This document shows positions 34,659-46,400 of a stretch of DNA of 64,000 nt, one piece after another; position 1 is the first letter of the stretch, and each line of letters starts with the position of its first letter. The translations under genes and the position numbers were made by a program. The notes beneath the pieces were generated by a model. It had not been told where the DNA came from. It made no database searches and saw only the letters and a program-made list of their open reading frames with translations. Origin of the DNA: Mycobacterium kubicae (GTDB lineage Bacteria > Actinomycetota > Actinomycetes > Mycobacteriales > Mycobacteriaceae); contig NZ_CP065047.1 of assembly GCF_015689175.1 (NCBI RefSeq), positions 1,674,001 through 1,738,000 of the forward strand. The letters are read 5' to 3'.

Positions 34659-35750
34659 ATGGATGCTGTCTGCATCTCGGTGGGGGAAGGCGGAGCGGCG
34701 ATGCGGGTACTCAAGAGCGACAGCGGATATGTCCTGGAGGGCGACTGGGACGGGCAGGACGCGGTGAACGCGTTTCTCAACCATTTGGCGGGACGGGGGT
34801 TCAGCGCGGCCACGGTGCGGGCCTACGCATTCGACGTCGCCAATTTGAGCCGGTTCCTCGTCCAGCAAGCGGTCGGGCTCGCCGCGGTCGATGCGCCGTT
34901 GGTGTTCGACTGGATCGACTGGCAAGGCGTCCGCCGAACGGACCAGCCCACCGGCGGTCACCGCTCGTCGACCCCGCCGGCAGCTTCGACGGTGAACCGC
35001 CGGGTCGCGGCAGTGCGCGCGTTATTCGAGTATCTGGTGATGACCGGTGTCTGCACCGACAATCCGGTGCCGTCGCCGCGGCGGGGACAGGGGCTGCGCC
35101 AGTCGCAGCGGGGGTTGCTCGGTCATCTGGGTCCCGGGCGTGCACGCAGTGGCGGTAGGTTGGTGCGTCAGCCGCAGCGTCTTCCGGAATCGTTGTCCAC
35201 CAACGATGTCGACGCGTTCCTGGCGACACTGGCAACGCACCGGGACCGGGCGATGGTGCTGGTGATGCTACTCGGAGGGCTGCGTTCGGCCGAGGCGCGT
35301 GGCCTGCTGCTCGCCGACGTCGATATGGGCCGGCGCCGGCTTCGGGTGATCGGCAAGGGCGGCAAGGAACGTCATGTCCCGGTCGATGCGGCGTTCTTCA
35401 CCGAGCTCGCCGCCTACCTGCGATGGGAGCGGCCGCCGGGGTTGGCGACGCCGCAGTGCTTCGTAGTGCTGCGCGGCCCGACGACCGGTGCACCGGTCAG
35501 CGAGGCCGGGCTGCGCAGCCTGTTCCGTCGGCACCGGGAGACCTCTGGCGCCACAAGAGTCCGCCCGCACCGTTTACGGCATACCTACGGCACCGAATTG
35601 TCGGCGGCCGGAATCGATCTGCTGGCGTTGCGGGCGTTGATGGGGCATGTCTCGCCGGAGACCACGGCCCGCTACGTGCATTTGTCGATCGAGCAGCTCG
35701 CCGCCGAATACGGTGCTGCTCGTGCGACGTTGGCCGGAGCCCGGCAGTGA
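34659..35750 (+). CDS. Tyrosine recombinase, TnpA-like, copy 2
   Basis: Identical product to 14955-16046, up to 363 residues, with the full R-K-HxxR-H-Y catalytic set. It begins 26 bases after the transposase fragment and overlaps the second recombinase by 4 bases. Having both copies intact, while the transposase is split, suggests selection for the recombinases or recent spread. Confidence 0.88.
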   Translation: MDAVCISVGEGGAAMRVLKSDSGYVLEGDWDGQDAVNAFLNHLAGRGFSAATVRAYAFDVANLSRFLVQQAVGLAAVDAPLVFDWIDWQGVRRTDQPTGGHRSSTPPAASTVNRRVAAVRALFEYLVMTGVCTDNPVPSPRRGQGLRQSQRGLLGHLGPGRARSGGRLVRQPQRLPESLSTNDVDAFLATLATHRDRAMVLVMLLGGLRSAEARGLLLADVDMGRRRLRVIGKGGKERHVPVDAAFFTELAAYLRWERPPGLATPQCFVVLRGPTTGAPVSEAGLRSLFRRHRETSGATRVRPHRLRHTYGTELSAAGIDLLALRALMGHVSPETTARYVHLSIEQLAAEYGAARATLAGARQ

Positions 35751-37690
35751 CCACGGTGTTGGTCGGCCAACCCGTAGGCGCCGACGAGGTGGTGGCGGAT
35801 TATCTCGACCACGTCGCCACCCTGGGTTTGAGCGGGCGGGCGGTACGCGACCGGATTCGGATCGCTCGCGACTTCACCGCACGCCACCGCGACCTGCACG
35901 CCTGGATGACGCTGCCGGCAGCCGAGCGGATCGCCGAGATACGGGACACCGGGGCGTGGCCGCTGATCTGTCACACGATCGGCACCGGCCGGTTACGGCT
36001 GGACGTCGAGCTGGCCGCGGTCAAACAGTTGACCGGGCTGGGCCGCGCAGTGGAGGACCGGGATCCGAGCGGATTCGCCGCGTTGCGGAATGCGGGAATT
36101 CGGTTGGGCTGGAGGAGTTCCTGGGTCGAGACGGTCCTCGGCGAATGTCTGGCGGTAGTGCTGGCACACCACGGCGGAATGGTCGCCGACCTGACCGGCG
36201 ACGCGCTCGACGACTTCGACGCCGCGCTGTCACGTACCGTGGTGCCGCCATCGTCGCGGCGGGCATACAGGGGGCGGCTGGCCAGCCTGCGGCAGCTGTT
36301 GTTCGAGACCGCGGTCATCGACACCGCGCCGAAACGCCGGCGGTGGGCCCGTAGCCTCGAGCAGCGCTTCACCGAGGTGGAGATGCCCGACCCGATCCGT
36401 CAGACGTTGCTGCGCTACATCGGCGTGCGCGCGGCGGTGCTGCGGCCCAAATCGGTCGAGTCGCTGATCAACGACCTGCTGCCCTTCGCCGAATACCTCA
36501 CCGCTCACCATCCCGACGTCATCAGCCTGCGTGAACTCGACCGGAGCTGCATCGAGGGCTACCTGAAATGGAATCGCACCCGGGGCTGGCGTGGTCAGCG
36601 CGCCGCCGCGGGCGCCGGGCGCACCGTCTCGGCCGCGGTGGCCCAGTCGGCAGTGCTCAGTCTGCGCAACCTGCTCGACGACATCACCGCCTGGGGCTGG
36701 GCGCAGGCCCCACCACGGCGGTTGGTATTCGCCGCCGACGTCCCCAAACTCGACCAGCCGTTGCCACGCGCGCTAGCACCCGATGTGGACGCGGCAGTGA
36801 TGAACGCCGTTGCCCACCTGCAGGATCCGTTCGCCCGCATCGGCCTGACCGTGCTGCGTGGTGCCGGCCTGCGGGCGGGGGAACTGCTCGACCTCGAACT
36901 GGGCAGCATCATCGACTACGGACCGGCCGGAACCTGGCTGAAGGTGCCACTGGGCAAGCTCGCCACCGAACGCATGGTCCCGCTCTCCGCCGCGACCCTC
37001 GCCGCGCTCGACGAGTGGGTCGCCCTCCGCGGCACGCACCGGCCGCTGCCGCACCCACGCACCGGCGTGCTCACCGACTTTCTGTTCACCCGGCACGGAC
37101 GCCGCCTGGGCTACACCCGGCTGCGCAACGGGCTGCTCACCGCCGCTGAATCCGCCGGGTTGCACCGTCCCGACGGCGGCGTCCTGATGGTCACTCCACA
37201 TCAGTTGCGCCACACCTGGGCCACCGAACTCGCCAACGCCGGGATGAGTCTGCAGGCCTTGATGTCCTTACTCGGGCACGTCACTCCACAAATGACGATC
37301 CGCTACGCCACCCTGGCCTCGCCCACCCTGCGCGCGGCCTACGACGAAGCGATGGGCAAGATGCGCCGCCAGTTCACCCTCACCCCGGTCGGCAAACCGA
37401 TCCTGCCCGACAAGGTCGGCTGGCTGCACAGTGAAATGCTGAAAACCCGCGTTGCACACGGATACTGCGCTCGCCACGAATCCGCGGGCGCGTGCCCTTA
37501 TGCCAACATCTGCGAAACCTGCGACAACTACGTCACCGCCCCCGAATTCCGCGACACGCTCACCGACCAACTCGCCGACGTCCAGGCCCTCAGAACCGAC
37601 GCCGAGTGCCGCGGCTGGACCGACGAAGCCGCCCGCCACGACCGCGTCGCCCACGCCCTTACCGACCACCTCCAGCGCCTCGATCGATGA
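35747..37690 (+). CDS. Tyrosine recombinase, TnpB-like, copy 2
   Basis: Identical product to 13015-14958, 647 residues, with the catalytic domain in the second half and a Cys-rich tail (HGYCARHESAGACPYANIC). GTG at 35747 overlaps the TGA of the first recombinase. It ends 46 bases before the transposase C-terminal fragment. Confidence 0.88.
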   Translation: MTTVLVGQPVGADEVVADYLDHVATLGLSGRAVRDRIRIARDFTARHRDLHAWMTLPAAERIAEIRDTGAWPLICHTIGTGRLRLDVELAAVKQLTGLGRAVEDRDPSGFAALRNAGIRLGWRSSWVETVLGECLAVVLAHHGGMVADLTGDALDDFDAALSRTVVPPSSRRAYRGRLASLRQLLFETAVIDTAPKRRRWARSLEQRFTEVEMPDPIRQTLLRYIGVRAAVLRPKSVESLINDLLPFAEYLTAHHPDVISLRELDRSCIEGYLKWNRTRGWRGQRAAAGAGRTVSAAVAQSAVLSLRNLLDDITAWGWAQAPPRRLVFAADVPKLDQPLPRALAPDVDAAVMNAVAHLQDPFARIGLTVLRGAGLRAGELLDLELGSIIDYGPAGTWLKVPLGKLATERMVPLSAATLAALDEWVALRGTHRPLPHPRTGVLTDFLFTRHGRRLGYTRLRNGLLTAAESAGLHRPDGGVLMVTPHQLRHTWATELANAGMSLQALMSLLGHVTPQMTIRYATLASPTLRAAYDEAMGKMRRQFTLTPVGKPILPDKVGWLHSEMLKTRVAHGYCARHESAGACPYANICETCDNYVTAPEFRDTLTDQLADVQALRTDAECRGWTDEAARHDRVAHALTDHLQRLDR

Positions 37691-37736
37691 ACATCCCACC
37701 CCGACGGGTTGACCCGCCCCCGAGGGCCGGATAAAA

Positions 37737-37955
37737 GAGCGCCTTAATAAAGAGATCCGCCGTCGCACCGACGTCGTCGGCATCTTCCCCAACCGCGACG
37801 CCCTGATTCGCCTGGTCGGCGCTGTCCTGGCCGAACAACACGACGAATGGGCCGAATCGCGCCGCTACCTCGGCCTCGACGTCCTCAGCAAATCCCGCCT
37901 CTCAACCGACACCCCCACAGAACAGGAGGACACCCCCGCGGCACTAACCGCCTAA
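37737..37955 (+). pseudogene. IS1081-like transposase, C-terminal fragment, copy 2
   Basis: Same 72-residue frame as 12750-12968, starting [14 protein letters not shown], without its own start codon. It holds the glutamate block missing from the 5' part. It ends at TAA 37953-37955, about 55 bases inside the element end. Confidence 0.85.
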
Positions 37956-38011
37956 CCACGACAACGAAGAATCACACGACGACGTCGTACACCACATCTC
38001 TGGACTTGACC

Positions 38012-38019
38012 CAGCGTCG
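38012..38019. repeat. 8-bp target duplication, right of element copy 2
   Basis: CAGCGTCG, partner of 33429-33436. Confidence 0.9.
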
Positions 38020-38337
38020 GGAGCCGACCCCAGACTGGACACGCATATCCAGACGCTGCGCCGCGCACTCGTCGACCACGACTCGCTCGCCTACCGGTCA
38101 CGCATGCTTGCCGAGAACATCTGTCTGGCTCTGCAGGGTTCACTTCTCGTCCGTCACGGTGATTCCGCAGTCACCGAGGCGTTCCTGGCTACCCGCCTGG
38201 CGCATGACTGGGGCGGCTCTTTCGGAACGCTACCCCCACAGCTGGATGGGACACCCATTCTGCAGCGGGCGACGGCGGCTATCGCGGGTGGTTGCCCGCT
38301 GAAAGCCAGGGCTCCGTCTGCCCTCGCGGTGAAGTGA
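38020..38337 (+). pseudogene. AidB-like acyl-CoA dehydrogenase, C-terminal part
   Basis: 105 residues plus stop that continue the frame of 32045-33436 once the element is removed; the junction reads LSAASGADPRLDTHIQ. The helical segment includes ALQGSLLVRHGDSAVTEAFL, as at the end of AidB-like proteins. It has no promoter or start of its own that I can see. Confidence 0.85.
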
Positions 38338-38374
38338 ACCTCAACCGGATGGCCCTCTAGTGCGAGGACTACAC

Positions 38375-39400
38375 ATGTATGAAGGTGCCTTGCGAACGGA
38401 CGTTGATGCCCACGCATGGATGAAAGCGAACACGTTCGAAAGCTTCGGACTGGTGTGTTGCGGCCAACCTCACCTCAAACTGTTGAGTGATCCAGATTCG
38501 TTTTCGCTCACCCAACGCGTGGGTCGCATGGGCCCTATCACGCTGTCCGAAATCACGGTCGGATCCGACTTGGCTATGGACGACGGCGAGGTGTGCGGCA
38601 GCTATCGGGTGCTTGTGCTCAATTCTGGCCGCACGGACTGTGTACATAGAGGTTTGTCGGTAACCGGCGGTCCCGGAACCGCGGCGGTATATGCACCGGA
38701 CGGACTCGGGACCGGACGATGGGCCGCGGGAAGCAGAATGATCTGTGTCAAGATCAACCGTTCCGCCATCGACGATGCTCTCAGCGATGCAATCGGTAGG
38801 CAACTGACGTCTCAGCCCGTTTTCACGCCGGTCCTACCACCCAATGCCGCACCGACCCGCAGCTGGATCAATCTGCTGGTGCATTTCAAGGAGCAGTTCT
38901 TCTGCCCCGACAGCCTGCTCAATCAACCGTTCGTCGGGCTGCCGTTCGTAGACAGCTTGGTGCGCGGGCTGCTCCTGGCCGCTGACCATTCTCACCGTGA
39001 GGCCCTCGCGGAAGACGTCACGATGATTGCGCCTCGCGCGGTTCGCCGCGCAATCGAAATCATGGAAGAGGAGGCCGATTTGCCCTTGACGCTGTCTTCC
39101 ATCGCCGCCCGCACTCACGTCAGCGTCCGTTCCCTGCAGCAAGGATTCCGGCGATACCTGGAAACATCGCCGATGGTATATCTGCGTGAAGTACGGCTGC
39201 ACCGAGCCCACCAGGCCCTGCTGGAGTCCGATCCGTCGATGGTCAATGTGGCATCAGTCGCCCACCGCTGGGGCTTCAGTAATCTAGGCCGGTTCGCCGC
39301 CGCGCATGCCGACCGCTACGGCGAGGCCCCTTCGGTTACGTTGCGCCGCAGAGCGTTTCGGTCCAACGCGATAAAGACATCAACGCTCACTTCCCGCTGA
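38375..39400 (+). CDS. AraC-family transcriptional regulator
   Basis: A 341-residue regulator with an N-terminal AraC-binding-like ligand domain (LKLLSDPDSFSLTQ and following) and a C-terminal double helix-turn-helix: LTLSSIAARTHVSVRSLQQGF, then VNVASVAHRWGFSNLGRFA. ATG at 38375 has GAGGA upstream; GTG at 38360 is the alternative. It begins 38 bases after the broken dehydrogenase gene and may be the last gene of that operon, activating fatty acid or other catabolism. Confidence 0.88.
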   Translation: MYEGALRTDVDAHAWMKANTFESFGLVCCGQPHLKLLSDPDSFSLTQRVGRMGPITLSEITVGSDLAMDDGEVCGSYRVLVLNSGRTDCVHRGLSVTGGPGTAAVYAPDGLGTGRWAAGSRMICVKINRSAIDDALSDAIGRQLTSQPVFTPVLPPNAAPTRSWINLLVHFKEQFFCPDSLLNQPFVGLPFVDSLVRGLLLAADHSHREALAEDVTMIAPRAVRRAIEIMEEEADLPLTLSSIAARTHVSVRSLQQGFRRYLETSPMVYLREVRLHRAHQALLESDPSMVNVASVAHRWGFSNLGRFAAAHADRYGEAPSVTLRRRAFRSNAIKTSTLTSR

Positions 39401-39445
39401 CCTGGGACGCAACAGTCGGCGCAGATTGGGACGTCCGAACCGGCG

Positions 39446-39799
39446 TCACTTCCGTTGCTGGCGCTTGGATTCCCGCACCGCATCGGCAGCCTCGTGCACT
39501 TGGCGGAATATCTGCCCGAAATCAGGCATCCGTGCGCGCGCGGCCAGCAACGGCGCCGGCGAACCTGCCACTTCGGGCAGATCGAGCACCAACCATGCCC
39601 CGAATTTGTGCGGTTGTACCCGGAGTAGCAGCGTCTCGAGTTCGTCTTCGAGCACCACGGGGACCTTGACGAACTCTCCCTGTTCGGCTTCGTCAAGCCG
39701 GCGACGGACGTCCTCGAGGTCGACGTCGGTCGCAAGGCGCCACCGCAATTCCTGGCCAGTCCGGTGAGCTGACGAGTAGAGCACGAGATACTTCGCCAC
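39446..39799 (-). CDS. Conserved hypothetical protein (117 aa)
   Basis: A small acidic cytoplasmic protein beginning MAKYLVLYSSAHRTGQE, with DLEDVRRRLDEAEQ and a strand VPVVLEDELETLLLRVQP. I do not recognise the family. It converges with the AraC gene and precedes the hydrolase gene on the other side. The C-terminus is Arg/Gln-rich. It appears to be a real gene by its composition and lack of overlap. Confidence 0.55.
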   Translation of the reverse strand: MAKYLVLYSSAHRTGQELRWRLATDVDLEDVRRRLDEAEQGEFVKVPVVLEDELETLLLRVQPHKFGAWLVLDLPEVAGSPAPLLAARARMPDFGQIFRQVHEAADAVRESKRQQRK

Positions 39800-39853
39800 A
39801 ACCTGTCCTTCGCCTAGAGCTGACTACGAGAGCGTAAGTGAACGACCGTTCGA

Positions 39854-40600
39854 TTAGCCAAGCGTTTGCCAGAAGTCGGTGAGGGCGGCTGCGCCGCGGG
39901 CCGGGTCCTGCAGCATCCACCAGTGGCCGAGCCCGTCGAGCACCTCGACGCGTGCTCCGGCCCGCTCCGAGGCGCGGCGCCGGATTTCTTCTGGCCCCGC
40001 GTAAGGGTCGTCGGTGGCCAGCAGCGACAAACCCGGCCGGGCCGCCGCCTTCTCCAACGCGCGGCCGGCTTCGGCCATCGCCGGTTGGGCGGCCGAACGG
40101 TACAGCTGCAGAATGGCTCGACCCATCTCCGGTCCTTGCGCCACGGCCAGCGAGGTGGCGATGTCGGCGGGCATGCCAAGCCCGGCCATCAGGTTGGCGC
40201 GGTCCCGAAGCGTTCCGCCCAGCATGGTGGCCAGCGACTGCTCGCCTTCGTCGGGCGTCTGCCAGATTTGGGCCATATCGTGCCAGACGTAGTCAGGGTC
40301 GAACACACCGACGACGTCGCTGACCCAGCTGCGCACCAGCTCGGGTCGGTGCATGACCACATTGACGACGTGTCCGCCGCCCCAGTCATGCCCTACGAGG
40401 TCGATCGGACCCTCGATGCGCTCGAGTTCCCCCTCGAGCCAGTCGCGGTAAGCAAGGTAGGTCGCCGGGAAGTCATCCGGCAGCGGTGCCCCGAAGCCCG
40501 GCGGGGACAAACGCACCACATCCTCGCGACCCAGGACGTCGACCAGCGGGCCCCAGATGGCATCGGTCTCGGGATTGCCGTGCACCAGCACGACGGTCAT
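39854..40600 (-). CDS. Alpha/beta hydrolase (epoxide-hydrolase/dehalogenase-like)
   Basis: A 248-residue hydrolase. VVLVHGNPETDAIW gives the oxyanion HGNP motif; VGHDWGGGHVV holds an Asp nucleophile, as in epoxide hydrolases and haloalkane dehalogenases; GLGHWWMLQDPA has the catalytic His. Compared with epoxide hydrolases (about 290) it is short in the cap. ATG at 40600 follows AAGGAGGGC. The long frame upstream in the same phase is antisense of the next gene. Substrate unknown. Confidence 0.85.
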   Translation of the reverse strand: MTVVLVHGNPETDAIWGPLVDVLGREDVVRLSPPGFGAPLPDDFPATYLAYRDWLEGELERIEGPIDLVGHDWGGGHVVNVVMHRPELVRSWVSDVVGVFDPDYVWHDMAQIWQTPDEGEQSLATMLGGTLRDRANLMAGLGMPADIATSLAVAQGPEMGRAILQLYRSAAQPAMAEAGRALEKAAARPGLSLLATDDPYAGPEEIRRRASERAGARVEVLDGLGHWWMLQDPARGAAALTDFWQTLG

Positions 40601-40751
40601 GGCGCCCTCCTTCATGTTTTTCCCGCCTATTGTCGCGCTGAGGCGGGCAAAAGCGACACCCTTACTTCTGCGCGACCGCTGGCGGCTGAGGCCAACCCCG
40701 GTTGTCCTACGCTGACGGGTGCTCAACCGACCGACAGAAAGCGAACCAGTC

Positions 40752-41630
40752 ATGGCGCCCACACTGCGCCCACGCCGATCGGCCCTGTACCTGCCGGGCA
40801 ATAAGCCCCGCGCGCTGGAGAAGGCCGAAACCCTGCCCGCGGACGTGTTGATCTTCGATCTCGAGGACGCAGTTGGCCCCGACGCGAAAGTCGAGTCGAG
40901 ACGCAAGGTTTGCGTGGCCATCTCGTCCGGTAGGTACCGGCCGCGCGAAATCGTGGTGCGCATCAACGGAATAGACACCGACTGGCACGACGACGATCTG
41001 GCCGCTGTGGCCGAGTCAGCCGCCGACGGAGTGCTGGTACCGAAGGTCCAGACCGGCGCGCAGGTGCAAGCGCTGGTCGCCAGGCTGGATGGTGCGCCGG
41101 ATAGTTTGCAGCTGTGGGTGATGATCGAAACACCGTTGGCGTTCCTGCGGATTGAGGAGATCGCCTCGGCCAGCGATCGCCTCGCGGTCATGGTCGTGGG
41201 TACCAACGATCTAGTGAACGAGTTGCACGCACTGCATGTCGCCGGACGCGCGCCGATTGTGCCCGCTTTGGCGCTGGCGGTGTTGGGTGCCAGGGCGGCC
41301 GGAAAGGCCGTGCTGGACGGTGTATTCAACGACATCACCGATGAAGCAGGCTTCGTCGCCGAGGCTCGCCAGGGCCGCGAAATGGGTTTCGACGGCAAGA
41401 CGCTGATTCATCCGTCTCAGGTCGCTCCGGCCAACGATGTGTTCGGTCCCTCCGAGAAGGAGCTTGCCGACGCCAACAAGATCGTCTCGGCCTATGAGCA
41501 AGCCCAGGCGGCAGGGGACAGCGTGATCACCGTCGACGGCCGCATGGTCGAGAGCCTGCACGTGCGCGACGCTCAGCGGATCCTTGCGCTGGCCGCTCGC
41601 ATCTCCGAACTGCAATCACAATCACGCTGA
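40752..41630 (+). CDS. CoA-ester lyase (HpcH/HpaI, CitE-like)
   Basis: A 292-residue cytoplasmic enzyme. RRSALYLPGNKPRALEKA, then DVLIFDLEDAVGPDAK with the metal and arginine region, EIVVRING, VMIETPLAF and LIHPSQVAPAND are typical of CitE-like lyases that cleave malyl-CoA, citramalyl-CoA or similar. ATG at 40752 gives the usual start; a GTG at 40719 is less likely. In M. tuberculosis CitE relatives act in acyl-CoA metabolism; the exact substrate is not shown. A homologue begins this window. Confidence 0.87.
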   Translation: MAPTLRPRRSALYLPGNKPRALEKAETLPADVLIFDLEDAVGPDAKVESRRKVCVAISSGRYRPREIVVRINGIDTDWHDDDLAAVAESAADGVLVPKVQTGAQVQALVARLDGAPDSLQLWVMIETPLAFLRIEEIASASDRLAVMVVGTNDLVNELHALHVAGRAPIVPALALAVLGARAAGKAVLDGVFNDITDEAGFVAEARQGREMGFDGKTLIHPSQVAPANDVFGPSEKELADANKIVSAYEQAQAAGDSVITVDGRMVESLHVRDAQRILALAARISELQSQSR

Positions 41631-41651
41631 AAACGACTGCACTCCAAACGC

Positions 41652-44174
<2,523 letters not shown>

Positions 44175-44461
44175 GGTGAGTCTCACTCCCTAGCGCTTGC
44201 CCAACGCACCCTGTGGCCGGCGGTGCGCACAGCCGACAGTCTGGCAGCGATGTTTGCACACCGAACCCGCAATTGACGTCAGTTACGTAAACGCAACCCC
44301 ACCTGTGCGCGACGAATCGACGTTGCCGGCCGCTTGCGACATCCCCTGCGCCAAGCGAGCAGCGGCGATGGCGGTTTCTGTGGGAAAGGTGGCGCTGGGA
44401 AATCTCCCGAAATTGCACCGTTCGGCGTTTGATCGATACATCAGACCGAAAGGAATGCACC

Positions 44462-45112
44462 ATGACCACCTCATCCACGCAGTCCACCGCTGGCATCGTC
44501 ATTCCCGACACCCCGCTGGTGCGTGACATCACCGAGTACATCCGCGACACCGAAGACGAGCTGCTGTTCAACCACTCCCGCCGGGTCTTCCTGTTCGGCG
44601 CGCTGCAAGGGCAGCGGCGCGGGCTGCAACCGGACCTGGAGTTGCTGTACGCGGGCGCCATGTTCCACGACATCGGGCTGACTCAGGGCTACCGCACGTC
44701 TTCGCTGCGGTTCGAGGTCGATGGCGCGAACGCAGCGCGCGACTTCCTGCTGGAGCGGGGCGTCGACGACGCCGCCGCGCGCAAGGTGTGGCTGTCCATT
44801 GCGCTGCACACGACACCCGGAATACCGAAGTTCTTGGAACCCGAGATCGCACTGGTCACCGCGGGCGTGGAAACCGACGTGCTGGGCATCGGACGCGACG
44901 ACCTGTCCGCCGAAGCCATCGAGGCAGTGACTGCCGCCCACCCGCGTCCTGACTTCAAGAACCGGATCCTGCGAGCGTTCACCGACGGCATGAAGCACCG
45001 GCCGCGCAGCACCTTCGGCACCGTCAACGCTGACGTGCTGGAACACTTCGACGACTCCTTCGTCCGCGACGACTTCGTCGAGATCATCCGCACCAACAGC
45101 TGGCCCGAGTAG
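44462..45112 (+). CDS. HD-domain protein (cyanamide-hydratase-like)
   Basis: A 216-residue metal-binding phosphohydrolase-fold protein: FNHSRRVFLFGALQG with the first His, then AGAMFHDIGLTQGY with the HD pair, and SIALHTTPGIPK with a further His. The size and arrangement match a family that includes cyanamide hydratase and uncharacterised HD proteins. ATG at 44462 follows AAAGGA. An alpha/beta hydrolase gene follows after 10 bases, so the two are an operon. Substrate unknown. Confidence 0.8.
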   Translation: MTTSSTQSTAGIVIPDTPLVRDITEYIRDTEDELLFNHSRRVFLFGALQGQRRGLQPDLELLYAGAMFHDIGLTQGYRTSSLRFEVDGANAARDFLLERGVDDAAARKVWLSIALHTTPGIPKFLEPEIALVTAGVETDVLGIGRDDLSAEAIEAVTAAHPRPDFKNRILRAFTDGMKHRPRSTFGTVNADVLEHFDDSFVRDDFVEIIRTNSWPE

Positions 45113-45122
45113 GACCGCCGCG

Positions 45123-45953
45123 ATGGCCACCGTTACGTCGACCGACGGAACCGTCATCGGCTACGAAACATGCGGCGCAGGAACACCTTTGCTGCTGGTA
45201 CACGGCAGCACGGGTACCCGCGCCCGGTGGTGGCCGGTGCGTGCGAAATTGGCCCAGCGCTACACCGTCCACGCGATGGACCGGCGCGGCCGTGGGCTCA
45301 GCGTTGCCGAGGCCGGACCCTACAGCCTGCAGCGCGAAGCCGAAGATGTGGCGGCCGTCGCCGAGGCGGTCGGCGGCAACGTGTACGTGGTCGGACACTC
45401 CTACGGTGCTCTGGCGGTCCTGGAGGCAGCGCTGATCACATCGGCATTCCGGCGCATCCTGCTCTACGAGCCGCCGCTGCCCACGCCGGGATTCGAGGTC
45501 GTGGCACCGGACCGCTTGGCGGCGTTATCCAGTATGGATAATCCCCGGGCGATCCTGCAGGCGTTCTATCGCGAAACGTTGCGGTTGCCGGAGCCGGCGA
45601 TCGACGACCTCACCGATCGCGAATTCCCTTACGTGGCCGGCTCTATCGCACACACCGCCGTTCGCGAACTCGCGGAGGTCGGCACCTACCGCGCGACCGA
45701 ACGGCTTGCCGACATCGACGTGCCGGTACGGATCCTGCTCGGCAGCAAGAGCCCCGCGTATTTCCGTGCGGCCGCAGCATCCCTGGCCGCGATGATCCCC
45801 GGCACGACTACCGCTTCACTACGCGGGCAGGGACATCAGGCTATTGACTACAGCCCGCGCCAGTTCGTCCGAGCTGTTGTCGAATTCGATTCGCGCAAGA
45901 ACGCGGGTGCGGTGATGACCCGACGGGACTGCCTGAGCCCCGAGCGCTGCTAG
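45123..45953 (+). CDS. Alpha/beta hydrolase
   Basis: A 276-residue hydrolase with LLLVHGSTGTRARWWP (oxyanion), MDRRGRGLS, VGHSYGALAVLE (Ser nucleophile), and GQGHQAIDYSP (His). The late Asp is probably in the LLGSKSPAYF region. It lies 10 bases after the HD-domain gene and is probably expressed with it. The C-terminal tail after about residue 260 looks non-conserved. Confidence 0.82.
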   Translation: MATVTSTDGTVIGYETCGAGTPLLLVHGSTGTRARWWPVRAKLAQRYTVHAMDRRGRGLSVAEAGPYSLQREAEDVAAVAEAVGGNVYVVGHSYGALAVLEAALITSAFRRILLYEPPLPTPGFEVVAPDRLAALSSMDNPRAILQAFYRETLRLPEPAIDDLTDREFPYVAGSIAHTAVRELAEVGTYRATERLADIDVPVRILLGSKSPAYFRAAAASLAAMIPGTTTASLRGQGHQAIDYSPRQFVRAVVEFDSRKNAGAVMTRRDCLSPERC

Positions 45954-45957
45954 ATCG

Positions 45958-46197
45958 TCAGTACAGTGTGCCCGGCGTGCCCGGTGGAGGCGGTGCAGGC
46001 ATCACCCAGTTGCACGGCACCCAGGTTCGAAACGCGATCCAGGCGCACTGCTGTTCGGGACTGAGTTGCGGACCAGCCGGGGGCGGCGGCGCCGGCTCGG
46101 GGTCATCGGGATCGGCTTGTGCGACTCCCAGCCCGGTCAAGCCGCCAACGGCCGCGGTGAGCGCTGTGACAGCCAGCAAACGTCGTAGTCGAATCAT
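45958..46197 (-). CDS. Small secreted proline-rich protein
   Basis: A 79-residue exported protein: basic start, hydrophobic core (LLAVTALTAAVGGLTGLGVA), cleavage near AQA-DP, then a proline-rich mature part with two cysteines (CAWIAFRTWVPCNW). Similar small proteins are common in mycobacteria and lack a known function. It ends 4 bases from the converging hydrolase gene. Confidence 0.65.
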   Translation of the reverse strand: MIRLRRLLAVTALTAAVGGLTGLGVAQADPDDPEPAPPPPAGPQLSPEQQCAWIAFRTWVPCNWVMPAPPPPGTPGTLY

Positions 46198-46400
46198 GTT
46201 GGGTCACAACTCCTTCCATGCACACCGAGCGCGGTCGCCAGATATTCAGTTGGCGATCTGTGCCGCTCACCCGCACGCGGGCTCCTGAACAGCACCTTTG
46301 ACCACAATCCTGGCACGCACGCGAGCGCAGGGGAATACCCCGCCGGCACTCGTGAGACCGGTGGGGGCGTCAGCTGCCGCAATGGGACAGCTACTTCAGA

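Larger units (their letters stand above)
33437..38011 (+). mobile_element. Composite IS1081-like element with nested recombinase pair, copy 2
   Basis: 4,575 bp, equal in length to copy 1 at 12694-17268 but in the opposite orientation, encoding identical proteins. The nested segment spans about 34585-37736; its ends show a possible imperfect inverted match (CTCTATCCG and CGGATAAAAGAG). It has split the acyl-CoA dehydrogenase gene. Two inverted copies about 16 kb apart can recombine to flip the segment between them. Confidence 0.9.
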
